Part shown: piece by piece, positions 34,818 to 42,765 of the stretch | Layout of the letters: each line of letters starts with the position of its first letter | Numbering within the stretch: position 1 is the first letter of the stretch | DNA from: Anaerolineae bacterium | Lineage (GTDB): Bacteria > Chloroflexota > Anaerolineae > 4572-78 > J111 | Direction: 5' to 3' | Assembly: GCA_016931895.1 (NCBI GenBank) | Contig: JAFGDY010000208.1 | Location: 1-64,000, forward strand | DNA: 64,000 bases | Made by a program: the position numbers and the translations under genes | Notes under the pieces: model-generated | Told to the model about the DNA's origin: nothing | What the model saw: only the letters and a program-made list of their open reading frames with translations | Databases searched by the model: none

Positions 34818-36354
34818 GAGGTGTTTCCTCCTTCATCAAGTTTAGTTGGATAATCGTTTCTAACTGGCGGCACAACCAATCGGCAATGTCCTGTCGTTCG
34901 ATGATCCAACGCAGGCGGTTGGCTCGCTCAGCGCGTTCGGCCATAGACATAGTGAGGGCTTGATGTATGGCTTCGGCCGTGGCGTAGATATCGCAGGGCG
35001 AAATGATAATGGCTCCCGGCTTCAACTGCTGTTGGGCACCGGCTCTTTCGGAAAGAATGAGCGCCCCATTGCGCTGGTTAACTACCGGCCCTTCTTTAGC
35101 CACAAGATTCATGCCGTCGTCAATGGCATTAACCAGCAACACGTCATATACTTGCAGAGCAGCCACCGCGCGTGAATAATCCTCGCCTACCAGCAGCCGC
35201 ACCGGCTCCCAATCACTACGGCCGTAGTTGGCATTGACCCGTCCCGCTGCAGCCATCAACTCGTCCAGATAATTTTGGTATTCGTTAACGTCCAATCGCG
35301 ACGGCACCAGAATGGCCAGAAATTTGACCTGGCCCCGATGTTCGGGATAAAGCTCCAGCAACTCCTCAAAAGCCTGAAACCCACGGATGATGTTTTTACT
35401 TGGCTCAATCCGATCAACCCGCAGAATCAATTGCTGATTGCCCACAATGTTTTGCAGTTTAGGTTGATGGAGGGCCACGTCCGGCGATGCCGCAAATTGT
35501 TGTAATAATTCCACGTCAATAGAAATAGGGAAGTCGCGGATATGGGTGGCATGGTTGCGATACCACACCCGGCCTCGCTTGAAGTTAACGTAGGCCCTGG
35601 GCAGCAGAGATTCGCAGGTGCGAATAAAATTTAAGCCATCGTCGTGGGTCTGGAAACCCAAAACATCTACCGCACACAAACCGTCCAGAATGGTTTGACG
35701 CATTGTTGGCGGTAAAATCTGCCAATATTCCGGACCGGGCCATGGGATGTGGACAAAGTGCAATAGCGTCGGTCGTTCGCGAGGACGTAACTGGTCTTGC
35801 AAAAGACGCGGGGCCAAATAGAGATGATAATCTTGCAGCATAACCAAAGTAGGCTGCAAATTTGCCCGGACCTGGGAGGCTATCGCATCGGCGAACATAC
35901 GGTTGACTGTGATATATCCCTCCTCCCAGGCTTGCCATGTAGCGCGGTTAATGACAGGCACCCGGGATACATCCCACATAGAATGTTGTAGAAACCATAA
36001 CAGCGGATTGGCAATAACGTTGTAGTAACCCTCGTAAGTTGAGGCTTCTGGAGAAATAAACTGAACCTGAATGGTTTTTTCGTCCGGCCAAATCGACACG
36101 TTTCCTTGCTGCCAGTTTGTATCGGCCTCGGTTTGGGCGCAGGCCAGCCAGGTGGCATTGGTATGCCGGCACAAGCCTAACAGGGCCTTTACCAGGCCTC
36201 CTTCGCCGGGCCGAGATTCCAACTCTCCATTTTCGGCTACCCCAAAAGTTACCGGACCTCGATTGGAGGCAATAATCAAAGCTCGGTTGGCAAAAAAACT
36301 AGCCTCCAATGATTTACACTGTTGACGATCATCTTCTACAATTCCATCAGTCAT
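34681..36354 (-). CDS. otsA: Trehalose-6-phosphate synthase (GT20)
   Basis: A 557-residue enzyme joining UDP- or GDP-glucose to glucose 6-phosphate. Motifs: ASNRGPVTF at the start, RPGEGGLVKAL, HFVHIPWPGPEYWQ, RVDRIEPSKNIIRGFQAF and GMNLVAKE near the donor site. The family usually ends soon after the segment AERAERANRLRWIIERQDIADW (here near residue 495); the extra 50-residue tail (from about residue 508, EETPHAAAQG on) is basic and low-complexity and is encoded in the 137 bases shared with the start of the GT4 gene in another frame. The tail may be dispensable. The ATGA overlap with the GH63-like gene upstream shows coupling. Confidence 0.93.
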   Translation of the reverse strand: MTDGIVEDDRQQCKSLEASFFANRALIIASNRGPVTFGVAENGELESRPGEGGLVKALLGLCRHTNATWLACAQTEADTNWQQGNVSIWPDEKTIQVQFISPEASTYEGYYNVIANPLLWFLQHSMWDVSRVPVINRATWQAWEEGYITVNRMFADAIASQVRANLQPTLVMLQDYHLYLAPRLLQDQLRPRERPTLLHFVHIPWPGPEYWQILPPTMRQTILDGLCAVDVLGFQTHDDGLNFIRTCESLLPRAYVNFKRGRVWYRNHATHIRDFPISIDVELLQQFAASPDVALHQPKLQNIVGNQQLILRVDRIEPSKNIIRGFQAFEELLELYPEHRGQVKFLAILVPSRLDVNEYQNYLDELMAAAGRVNANYGRSDWEPVRLLVGEDYSRAVAALQVYDVLLVNAIDDGMNLVAKEGPVVNQRNGALILSERAGAQQQLKPGAIIISPCDIYATAEAIHQALTMSMAERAERANRLRWIIERQDIADWLCRQLETIIQLNLMKEETPHAAAQGSHSALHRTTRSGWGRDRHPGPQPIIPPEPVSPYRHRRAR

Positions 36355-38126
36355 TTTCCCTCCTCCGCCTCATTTTCTTGACTGGCCCGAATAGCCAGAT
36401 CAATGAATACCGCCGCCGTCCAACCAAAAACATCGGCCGCCGTGGTTGGCGGTTGGCCTGTTTGGGCGTTATAGTATTCATAGATACTGGAGTGGCTCAT
36501 AATTAAATCCAATGTTTTTTCCATTATCATGTTGGCTAAATTGACTTCGTCAATCTGGCGCAACGCTTCGATGAAGAAATAATTGATATTGGCCCACACC
36601 GGCCCCCGCCACATGGTGTCGGGATCAAAACGCGGATCGTTGCGAGCTACCGTGGGAATAACATACTCTCCCCAAAATTCAGCGGAATTAGTGAGATGCG
36701 CCAGCAACCGGCTGCGGATATGGTCCGGCAACTGGCCGGTCCATAAAGGATATAGATTAAAGGGTGTGACCACAGGAATTGGCTGTTCATTGTGCAAAGC
36801 CTGAAATAATCCGGCCTCTTCGTCCCAAAAGTCATTAATCATCCGGCGCACAATGGCTGCGGCCCGCCGGCGCCACATCGCGCCTTCGTCGTTCATTCCC
36901 AAAGCCTCGGCCATCATGGCCAGTGAGCCCATTTGGACACACAGATAGGTATTCAGATCAGGGGACTCGACCGGCATGCCTTGATCCCACAAGGGGCTGT
37001 TGTCCAGGCCCGACGAATAGGGGTGGTTGTATTGGGCTAACCCGTCAACGTCGTCATCGTTCATGCTAAACCACCAGGCATTCCACCGCACCAGGGGAAT
37101 GTATATTTCCTTAAGGAAATCCAGGTCGGGGTCGGTTTCATGCAGCTTGAGCGCGGCCCAGGCCAAGATTGGGGGTTTGGTTACTTCGGCGCTGATGGGG
37201 TGGTCAATGGTAGCTATCACCCCTTCGTCGTAAATTGCGTCGGGCAGCATCCCGTCGGGTAACTGATAGGCCAACATGGCCCGGATTTGATTGCGGGCCA
37301 GTTCGGGATCAACATGGCGGTAGGCCAGGGCGTGCATGGCACTGTCCCACAGCCACAATCCCACATAACTCAACTTGGAAGGGGTCATCGCCTCGTAAAC
37401 CACACTACCCCGGGGACTGATAAGATTATTGGCCATAATCCACCAAGCATAGGCATAAGTCTGCCGGTAAGGCTCCTTGACCGGTGGAATACGTTGAAAC
37501 CAATCTTGCCAGCGAGTCTCGGCGGCAGCACACGAGGCGGAAAATGGCGACACTTCATGCACGGCATCGGTCAAATCACCAATGGTAATGTTAATAGCAT
37601 CATCATCTCCCGTTTGGATGACGAATTCAACATTGTAACCCGCTCTATCAGGCATAATTTGATTACGAACGACTTCCCCCTTGCTGGTGTAAGCCAAATT
37701 TCGGATTGATTTGAATACACCGCCCGCTGCCGTTTCTTGCCAATATTGGGGAGAAACGTGAAACCGTAACCCAGCAATTACCTGGGCCGGTAGACCAAAG
37801 GTAAGCGTTTGATTGTTCTGGAAAGTCAGGCCAAACTGGCCCAATTGAGTTTTGAAATAAACGATGTGAGGGAAAGTCTGTACCTCAAAGGTCAAGGGTG
37901 TGCCTGACTCATCCACAAAACAGAGGTCCCGGATGAGGGGCGGGCGTTTCAGGTAAGCTTCGATATCCGGTTGGAGTTGGGTCAGCCGTTCGGCTAACTT
38001 AATCAGCAAACAGTTTTGGCCAGGCTTTTGCAGCACTAAAAGTCGGGAACCCCTATCGCTAAAAGGCACACGGGTTATGTCAATATGATTTTTGAGTAGA
38101 TTGAGGTATGGTGAGGGTGTAGTCAT
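36351..38126 (-). CDS. GH63-like (alpha/alpha)6-barrel glycoside hydrolase
   Basis: A 591-residue protein of the MGH1/GH63/trehalase-like group of (alpha/alpha)6-barrel enzymes. After a beta-rich N-terminal domain (about 1-200) the catalytic barrel shows LWLWDSAMHALAYRHVDPELARNQIRAMLA, shortened here to LWDSAMHALAY, YQLPDGMLPDAIYD, SGLDNSPLWD (candidate acid Asp) and DPDTMWRGPVWANINYFF (typical of the fold). It is the first gene of the operon and overlaps otsA by four bases. Given the neighbours, a role on trehalose, glucosylglycerate or mannosylglycerate-type solutes is likely but unproven. No signal peptide, so cytoplasmic. Confidence 0.83.
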   Translation of the reverse strand: MTTPSPYLNLLKNHIDITRVPFSDRGSRLLVLQKPGQNCLLIKLAERLTQLQPDIEAYLKRPPLIRDLCFVDESGTPLTFEVQTFPHIVYFKTQLGQFGLTFQNNQTLTFGLPAQVIAGLRFHVSPQYWQETAAGGVFKSIRNLAYTSKGEVVRNQIMPDRAGYNVEFVIQTGDDDAINITIGDLTDAVHEVSPFSASCAAAETRWQDWFQRIPPVKEPYRQTYAYAWWIMANNLISPRGSVVYEAMTPSKLSYVGLWLWDSAMHALAYRHVDPELARNQIRAMLAYQLPDGMLPDAIYDEGVIATIDHPISAEVTKPPILAWAALKLHETDPDLDFLKEIYIPLVRWNAWWFSMNDDDVDGLAQYNHPYSSGLDNSPLWDQGMPVESPDLNTYLCVQMGSLAMMAEALGMNDEGAMWRRRAAAIVRRMINDFWDEEAGLFQALHNEQPIPVVTPFNLYPLWTGQLPDHIRSRLLAHLTNSAEFWGEYVIPTVARNDPRFDPDTMWRGPVWANINYFFIEALRQIDEVNLANMIMEKTLDLIMSHSSIYEYYNAQTGQPPTTAADVFGWTAAVFIDLAIRASQENEAEEGK

Positions 38127-38324
38127 CTTTTACAAATCCTATACCAAAAGCATCCTGATTTTTCCACAGGCGATTTCTGAGCCCTTTTGCCGGAATTCTG
38201 TTTTTTTCCCTGGATTTATCGTATCATTTCCCTTCCTATTTGCCCACACTAACCTGAGTGGTTATTATAATAAAAAGGGGATATTTTTCAATAGCCCGCA
38301 TCGCTTCTATATAATTGATCTTGT

Positions 38325-38338
38325 CACCCAACTGGGTG
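38325..38338. promoter_or_regulatory. Palindrome CACCCA-AC-TGGGTG
   Basis: A perfect 6-bp inverted repeat with 2-base centre, 10 bases downstream of a TATAAT box (38310-38315) in the sdh upstream region. It could be an operator over a weak promoter or a short hairpin. Binding protein unknown. Confidence 0.35.
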
Positions 38339-38446
38339 AGCCGCTGAACCCAAAGGTTGAAAAAGATAGCCTTGGGGGATCATTCACACGTAGCTATGTT
38401 ACCCGAATCAGTCAGGTAATGTTTGGCGGCATAAATAGACCAACCC

Positions 38447-38474
38447 TTGCCCCCTGCCCCCAAAAAAGTATAAT
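38447..38474 (+). promoter_or_regulatory. Promoter for sdhABCD
   Basis: TTGCCC (38447-38452), a 16-base spacer and a perfect TATAAT (38469-38474). It would give a leader of about 180 bases before the sdhA ATG. A second TATAAT at 38591-38596 has only a poorly placed -35 (TTCTGG at 38565-38570, 20-base spacer). Confidence 0.55.
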
Positions 38475-38661
38475 GCTTTTATCTTTGTTAACAATGGAAG
38501 ATGTTCCAGACCTTGGGCCTAGACAACAAGGCTTACCCCGACTCAAGCCAGGGTCTGGCGCGGCTTCTGGCTCTGCCGGATGAATGGTGATATAATTCAG
38601 ACGATGCTGATGGGCATAAAAATTAAAATTTGATGTAGATAGTCGTAATAGAGGAAGGGCA

Positions 38662-40476
38662 ATGACGTCAAACTCAAACACAGACCCAAACACAATCAGC
38701 CACGATGTAATTGTTGTTGGCGCGGGCCTGGCCGGGACGTGGGCGGCGCTGGCTGCCGGTCAACAAGGAGTCAAAGATATTGGGGTGATTTCTAAAATTC
38801 ACCCCTTACGCTCGCACAGCGGCGCAGCCCAGGGAGGCATTGCCGCTGCCTTAAACAACGTGCGCCCGGTAGCAGGTACCGGGCCGCGCGGCCCCCTGGA
38901 AGCAGTCCCCTCTGGCGCAGACCCCCCCGATAGTTGGGAACTTCACATGTTCGATACCATCAAAGGCTCAGATTGGCTGGGCGACCAGGATGCCATTGAG
39001 ATACTGGTCAAAGACGCCATTGACATTATCTACGAGTACGAACACATGGGCTGCGTATTCAGCCGGTTGGCCGATGGCCGGATTGCCCAGCGCCGGTTTG
39101 GCGGCCACAGCGTTCCCCGGGCCAACTACGCCGCCGACTTCACCGGCCATGTGCTGCTGCACACCATCCATGAGCAGGCCTTACGGCATGGCGCAAAATT
39201 TTACAGCGAATGGTATTGCCTTGATTTAATCATTGAGGATAACGTTTGCCGGGGGGTGGTGGCCATGGATATTCTGACCGGCAAACTCTATACCATGCGG
39301 GCCAAAGCGGTGGTGTTTGGCGCCGGCGGCTACGGCCGGGCTTTCAAAATCACCTCCAACGCTTACGCCAATACCGGCGACGGCGTGGCTATTGCTTACA
39401 AGGCCGGGCTGCCCCTGATGGATATGGAATTTGTCCAGTTCCATCCCACCGGCCTGTACAAGCACGGCATTTTAATGAGCGAAGCCTGCCGGGGTGAAGG
39501 GGGCTACCTGATCAATAAGAATGGCGAACGGTTTATGGAAAAATACGCTCCCGAAAAAATGGAATTGGCCCCCCGCGACCTGGTGAGCCGCTCCGAGCAA
39601 ACCGAAATTGACCAGGGCCGGGGGATTGGCCCCGACGGCCAGGGCATTTATTTGGACCTGCGCCATCTGGGCCGGGAAAAAATTCTGGCCCGTCTCCCCC
39701 AGGTACGGGAATTAGCCATTGACTTTGTGAACGTTGACCCTATTGACGCCCCCGTGCCAATCCAGCCAACCGCCCATTACAGCATGGGCGGCATTCCCAC
39801 CGACGCCAACGGCCAGGTGATAGCCGACGCCGAAGGAACGCCGGTGCTTGGCTTTTACGCTGCCGGCGAATGTGCCTGTGTTAGCGTTCATGGCGCTAAC
39901 CGGCTGGGGACCAATAGCTTGCTGGAGGCGTCTGTTTTTGGCCGCCGGGCCGGTTATGCGGTGGCTGATTTTATCAAAAATGGGGCTAAACTGGAGCCCG
40001 TGAACGGCGATCCCGTTGGCCGCAACCGGCAGCGTTTGCAAAATTTGCTCGACAATCCCGGCGCCGAGTCTGTAGAACAAATTGCCCAGGCCCTAAAAAC
40101 AACCATGACCGACAATTGCGGCATTTTCCGTGACGAAGGACGGCTGCAAACAGCAATGCACGACGTTAAACAATTGCAAGAGCGTTTCAAACAGGCTCGC
40201 GTGATGGATAAGGGCCGCCGTTTCAACACCGACCTGTTGGTGACTCTGGAAACGGAACACTTATTGACCTTCAGCGAAATCATCGTGGCTGGGGCCTTGG
40301 CCCGGACGGAAAGCCGGGGCGCGCACAGCCGCACCGATTTTCCCCGGCGAGATGACCAGAACTGGCTCAAACACACCCTGGCCTTCCCCGCTGAGCCGGG
40401 CCAACCGCCAACCTTAAACTACAAATCCGTCAACATTGATTGGGAAAAATACCCGCCCCAAGAACGGAAATACTAG
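38662..40476 (+). CDS. sdhA: Succinate dehydrogenase / fumarate reductase flavoprotein subunit
   Basis: A 604-residue flavoprotein that oxidises succinate to fumarate on the cytoplasmic face of the membrane. The FAD dinucleotide-binding motif is [15 protein letters not shown]; the covalent FAD attachment His lies in [14 protein letters not shown] (about residue 53). Catalytic and FAD contacts include [31 protein letters not shown] and [14 protein letters not shown]. An insertion of about 25 Gly/Pro-rich residues (around 70-95, [10 protein letters not shown]... ADPPDSW) interrupts the usual ALNN to [16 protein letters not shown] passage. GAGGAAGGG precedes the ATG. It is the first of four contiguous sdh genes. 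Confidence 0.96.
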   Translation: MTSNSNTDPNTISHDVIVVGAGLAGTWAALAAGQQGVKDIGVISKIHPLRSHSGAAQGGIAAALNNVRPVAGTGPRGPLEAVPSGADPPDSWELHMFDTIKGSDWLGDQDAIEILVKDAIDIIYEYEHMGCVFSRLADGRIAQRRFGGHSVPRANYAADFTGHVLLHTIHEQALRHGAKFYSEWYCLDLIIEDNVCRGVVAMDILTGKLYTMRAKAVVFGAGGYGRAFKITSNAYANTGDGVAIAYKAGLPLMDMEFVQFHPTGLYKHGILMSEACRGEGGYLINKNGERFMEKYAPEKMELAPRDLVSRSEQTEIDQGRGIGPDGQGIYLDLRHLGREKILARLPQVRELAIDFVNVDPIDAPVPIQPTAHYSMGGIPTDANGQVIADAEGTPVLGFYAAGECACVSVHGANRLGTNSLLEASVFGRRAGYAVADFIKNGAKLEPVNGDPVGRNRQRLQNLLDNPGAESVEQIAQALKTTMTDNCGIFRDEGRLQTAMHDVKQLQERFKQARVMDKGRRFNTDLLVTLETEHLLTFSEIIVAGALARTESRGAHSRTDFPRRDDQNWLKHTLAFPAEPGQPPTLNYKSVNIDWEKYPPQERKY

Positions 40477-40486
40477 GAAGGAATTG

Positions 40487-41275
40487 ATGATGGCTAACAA
40501 CGGTTCCACCCAAATGGTTACAGTGCGCGTGCAGCGCTTTAATCCTGAAGTTGATCAAAAACCATATCTGCAAGAGTTTTCCGTGCCTATGACGTCTGAC
40601 ACCACCATCCTGGATGCCTTGCATTACATCAAAGCAGAGTTGGACGGCAGTTTGACCTTTCGGCGTTCTTGCCGGCACGCTATCTGCGGCAGTTGCGCCA
40701 TGAACATTAATGGCAGCAATCTGCTGGCCTGCAAAACGCCGCTCAGAAGCAAACTGGATCGCCAGGGCCGGGTCACTATCCGCCCCCTGCCCTATTTGCC
40801 CATCATTAAAGACATGGTGGTAGATCGGGCCAGCTTCTGGGAACAGTACCAGCGCGTCAAACCCTGGCTGGTTCCTCCGGCTGACATCCCGGAAAAAGAG
40901 TTCCGGGTCAGCCCGGCAGAAGTGGAAGCCCTGCACAATGCCGAAACCTGCATTATGTGTGGGGCGTGTTATTCTGCCTGCCAGGTTGTGGCCCTGAATA
41001 AGCAATATATTGGCCCGCACGCCTTGCTCAAGAGCTTTTTGCGGGTGCTGGACCCACGAGACAGCATCCCCGGCGAGCGACTGCAGGATGTGTCCGGTTT
41101 TGACGGCGTTTATCGTTGCCATACCATTTTTAATTGCATTGACGCCTGCCCCAAAAATCTAAACCCAACTCAAGCCATCGAAACCCTGCGCAAATTGGTT
41201 CAAAAACGCCTGGCCTTTGAACAAGCCCGCCGGGAACGGCAAAAAACGCTCAATGACCCTATTGAGATGCGTTAG
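40487..41275 (+). CDS. sdhB: Succinate dehydrogenase iron-sulphur subunit
   Basis: A 262-residue protein carrying three iron-sulphur clusters between the flavin and the quinone site. The 2Fe-2S site is CRHAICGSC (Cys62, 67, 70) plus Cys82; the 4Fe-4S site is CIMCGACYSAC; the third cluster uses C...CHTIFNCIDACPKNLNP. The frame is open back to 40436 inside sdhA, but GGAAGGA lies just before the double ATG at 40487/40490, so translation begins there; either ATG is possible. It follows the sdhA stop by 10 bases. Confidence 0.95.
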   Translation: MMANNGSTQMVTVRVQRFNPEVDQKPYLQEFSVPMTSDTTILDALHYIKAELDGSLTFRRSCRHAICGSCAMNINGSNLLACKTPLRSKLDRQGRVTIRPLPYLPIIKDMVVDRASFWEQYQRVKPWLVPPADIPEKEFRVSPAEVEALHNAETCIMCGACYSACQVVALNKQYIGPHALLKSFLRVLDPRDSIPGERLQDVSGFDGVYRCHTIFNCIDACPKNLNPTQAIETLRKLVQKRLAFEQARRERQKTLNDPIEMR

Positions 41276-41341
41276 AAACGGGTTTAAAACATCTGGCCGT
41301 GAACGTGTTGTTTAAGTTTAAGTAAGAGTAGGAGTCAAACT

Positions 41342-41689
41342 ATGTATAAAAGCACCGGCTTTATCAGCTTTTTTCTGCGCCGTCTTACCGGATTGGCGCT
41401 GGTATTTTACCTGTTTGTGCACATGTGGGTCATCGGTTCAATCAATAGTGGGCCGGAAGCCTTTAATGCCCGGCTGGCCGCTGTCCAGACCCCCTTCTTC
41501 AAATTGGCCGAGATTGCCTTGCTGGCTGCCGTAGTTTATCACGCCTTTGACGGGATCCGGCTATTGATTGTCCATTATTTTGAAGTGACGGAATATCGCA
41601 AAAGCCTTTTTTACGCCGCCTTTGCGGTTTCAGCCTTGTTGACGATAGCCGGCGGCATCCCCATTTTGCTGTTCATGCTGGCAGGATAG
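41342..41689 (+). CDS. sdhC: Succinate dehydrogenase cytochrome b subunit
   Basis: A 115-residue membrane anchor with three helices. It begins MYKSTGFISFFLRRLTGLAL, has LFVHMWVIGS in helix one and VVYHAFDGIRLL in helix two, whose His is the expected haem b ligand and whose following Arg/Asp are typical of the SdhC family (HxxxGIRHLxxD-like). It binds haem and forms the quinone site with SdhD. GGAGT precedes the ATG. It follows sdhB with a 66-base gap. Confidence 0.9.
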   Translation: MYKSTGFISFFLRRLTGLALVFYLFVHMWVIGSINSGPEAFNARLAAVQTPFFKLAEIALLAAVVYHAFDGIRLLIVHYFEVTEYRKSLFYAAFAVSALLTIAGGIPILLFMLAG

Positions 41690-41701
41690 GAGGACAACAT
41701 T

Positions 41702-42028
41702 ATGCGAATTTTCCAAATGCAACGCCTGAGCGCCATTGCCCTGGTAATTTTTTTAACCATTCACATGATTGTGCTTCATTACCCCCCCTTCCATATTGAT
41801 TTTAACCGCATTATTGAGCGGATGGCCGACCCCATGTGGAAGGCCATTGACATTGCCTTTCTCTTTTTTGTGTTGATGCACGCCATCACCGGAACCTACA
41901 TGGTCATTACCGATTTGGAACGCATGTCTCATTACCGGCGTGTTTTAATTGGTCTCTCGATTGTGGTGGGCGTGGCGGCCTTCATCTATGGCACACAAAC
42001 CATCATCGCTTTTCAGCCGCCGGCATAA
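41702..42028 (+). CDS. sdhD: Succinate dehydrogenase membrane anchor subunit
   Basis: A 108-residue three-helix membrane protein, the partner of SdhC. It shows IFLTIHMIVLHYPP in helix one and FFVLMHAITGTYMVITDL in helix two, with candidate haem-ligand His residues in both. AGGAGG lies ten bases before the ATG and the gene begins 12 bases after the sdhC stop. It is the last gene of the operon, followed by a terminator hairpin. Confidence 0.85.
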   Translation: MRIFQMQRLSAIALVIFLTIHMIVLHYPPFHIDFNRIIERMADPMWKAIDIAFLFFVLMHAITGTYMVITDLERMSHYRRVLIGLSIVVGVAAFIYGTQTIIAFQPPA

Positions 42029-42110
42029 TTTCTGGTTGGATTGGAAAAAGCAGGGTTACTGAAGCATTGAGTATAATACAGCCTATTTTTGACAATTTAC
42101 CTTAATAAAG

Positions 42111-42140
42111 AACGCTGGAGTGACAAACACTCCAGCGTTT
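42111..42140. terminator. Terminator hairpin after sdhD
   Basis: AACGCTGGAGTG (42111-42122), loop ACAAA, CACTCCAGCGTT (42128-42139) then TTCTCATT. A perfect 12-bp stem; the U-rich tail is short. It probably ends sdhABCD and may also stop transcripts from the opposite strand, since A-rich sequence precedes it. Confidence 0.7.
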
Positions 42141-42181
42141 CTCATTCCAGCCAGGGCCGGTATATTGAATTTAACCCAAAC

Positions 42182-42295
42182 TTAAGGCAACCAGCGATCA
42201 CCATTGCCAATATAAACGGCCAACCGGCTCACGCCGATAAGGCCAACCAAAAGAACCAAGATAACCAACAACAACAAAATCTCAGATACGCCCAT
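42182..42295 (-). CDS. 37-residue single-span membrane peptide
   Basis: A short gene with a strong ribosome site, GAGGAGG, eight bases before its ATG at 42295. It encodes MGVSEILLLLVILVLLVG..., one hydrophobic helix (about residues 5-29), then Arg24 and a short polar tail ending GDRWLP. A few bases upstream another ATG is followed at once by TGA and is not used. The acidic residue at position 5 and the Leu/Val helix recall the start of TatA, but the amphipathic helix that TatA needs is missing, so it is not called tatA. It faces the sdh operon tail-to-tail. Function unknown; likely in the inner membrane. Confidence 0.65.
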   Translation of the reverse strand: MGVSEILLLLVILVLLVGLIGVSRLAVYIGNGDRWLP

Positions 42296-42360
42296 CACAT
42301 TAACCTCCTCACTATTATTTATATGGTACTATGGTCATAGTCTAACCTATTTTGGTCACA

Positions 42361-42605
42361 ATTTTTCGTACTTCCGGCTACGAATTTTCGTAATTCACTC
42401 TGTTTTAATCTCTTCGTATTTGTTGAGTATTGCCAGGGGATGGTTCCGGTTATTGGTCATAGTTGAACAGTTATTTTGCTGTTTCCCCCCGTGTTCATTT
42501 AGAATAAGACTCAGTAGGTCCAAAGTTGAAAAGCCAGCGCGGCGCTTCACTCCGCTAAAATTGGATCTACTGAGACTACGATTTTTCGTAGTTTGACTAC
42601 GATTT
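42361..42605. promoter_or_regulatory. Cluster of TACGA/TCGTA palindromic operator-like sites
   Basis: Perfect palindromes TACGAA-TT-TTCGTA (42379-42392) and CTACGA-TTTT-TCGTAG (42576-42591), with half-sites TTTTTCGTA (42362-42370), TTCGTA (42413-42418) and CTACGATTTTTTGG (42597-42610 region). They lie between the divergent membrane-peptide and STAND genes. The spacing and symmetry suggest dimeric repressor or activator sites, perhaps for the STAND protein's HTH domain; this is inference. Confidence 0.5.
42510..42574. repeat. Hairpin CTCAGTAGGTCCAA ... TTGGATCTACTGAG
   Basis: Arms 42510-42523 and 42561-42574 are reverse complements at 13 of 14 positions, with a 37-base loop that itself contains a GC-rich palindromic core (CAGCGCGGCGC). 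The compact, stem-ended shape is that of a small dispersed hairpin element. Only one copy in this window. Confidence 0.5.
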
Positions 42606-42686
42606 TTTGGTAAGATTAGCTGGTAAAATATAACTACCGGGTAGATATACTATGGGTGTTCAGAAAAAGAATTTGGATTTCCAGCC

Positions 42687-42717
42687 GGTAGGGACAGGAC
42701 AATGTTCTGCCCCTACC
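42687..42717. repeat. Palindromic hairpin, second copy of the family at 7626
   Basis: GGTAGGGACAGGA-CAATG-TTCTGCCCCTACC: 13-base arms with two mismatches. The core GACAGGA...TCTG is shared with the 7626-7650 hairpin, including the AATG in the loop. It lies just upstream of the STAND gene. Confidence 0.65.
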
Positions 42718-42765
42718 AAAAACATTAACTGAACAACTATATTTTTGAACAGGGGGAACATCCCT

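Larger units (their letters stand above)
38127..38661. other. Divergent intergenic region upstream of the sdh operon
   Basis: No gene is convincing here. It contains an upstream TATAAT (38310-38315) followed by a perfect palindrome CACCCA-AC-TGGGTG (38325-38338), a good promoter at 38447-38474, and a longer imperfect inverted repeat CCAGACCTTGG (38506-38516) / CCAGGGTCTGG (38548-38558) in the leader. The leader of about 180 bases could hold regulatory structure; it does not match a riboswitch class I can recognise. Confidence 0.55.
42029..42744. other. Intergenic region: terminator, short peptide gene, operator cluster, two hairpin repeats
   Basis: Read left to right: terminator hairpin (42111-42140); a minus-strand 37-codon gene (42182-42295); a cluster of TACGA/TCGTA palindromes (42361-42605); an imperfect 14-bp inverted repeat hairpin CTCAGTAGGTCCAA / TTGGATCTACTGAG (42510-42574); and a dispersed hairpin (42687-42717). 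Each is listed separately. Confidence 0.7.

Noticed and set aside
38161-38171. Single TTTTCCACA DnaA-box-like match
   Set aside because: An isolated near-match in AT-rich DNA is expected by chance and lacks the phased neighbours seen at 19.3 kb.
38092-38583. 163-codon frame in the sdh upstream region
   Set aside because: Starts inside the GH63-like gene on the other strand, has no recognisable domain and ends in the region holding sdh promoters and leader hairpins.
38127-38661. Riboswitch (c-di-GMP or similar) ahead of sdhA
   Set aside because: Several short hairpins are seen but no known riboswitch core could be matched, so it is listed only as a leader with structure.
42182-42295. Calling the 37-residue peptide TatA
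   Set aside because: The first helix is similar in style, but the amphipathic helix and acidic tail needed for TatA are absent.
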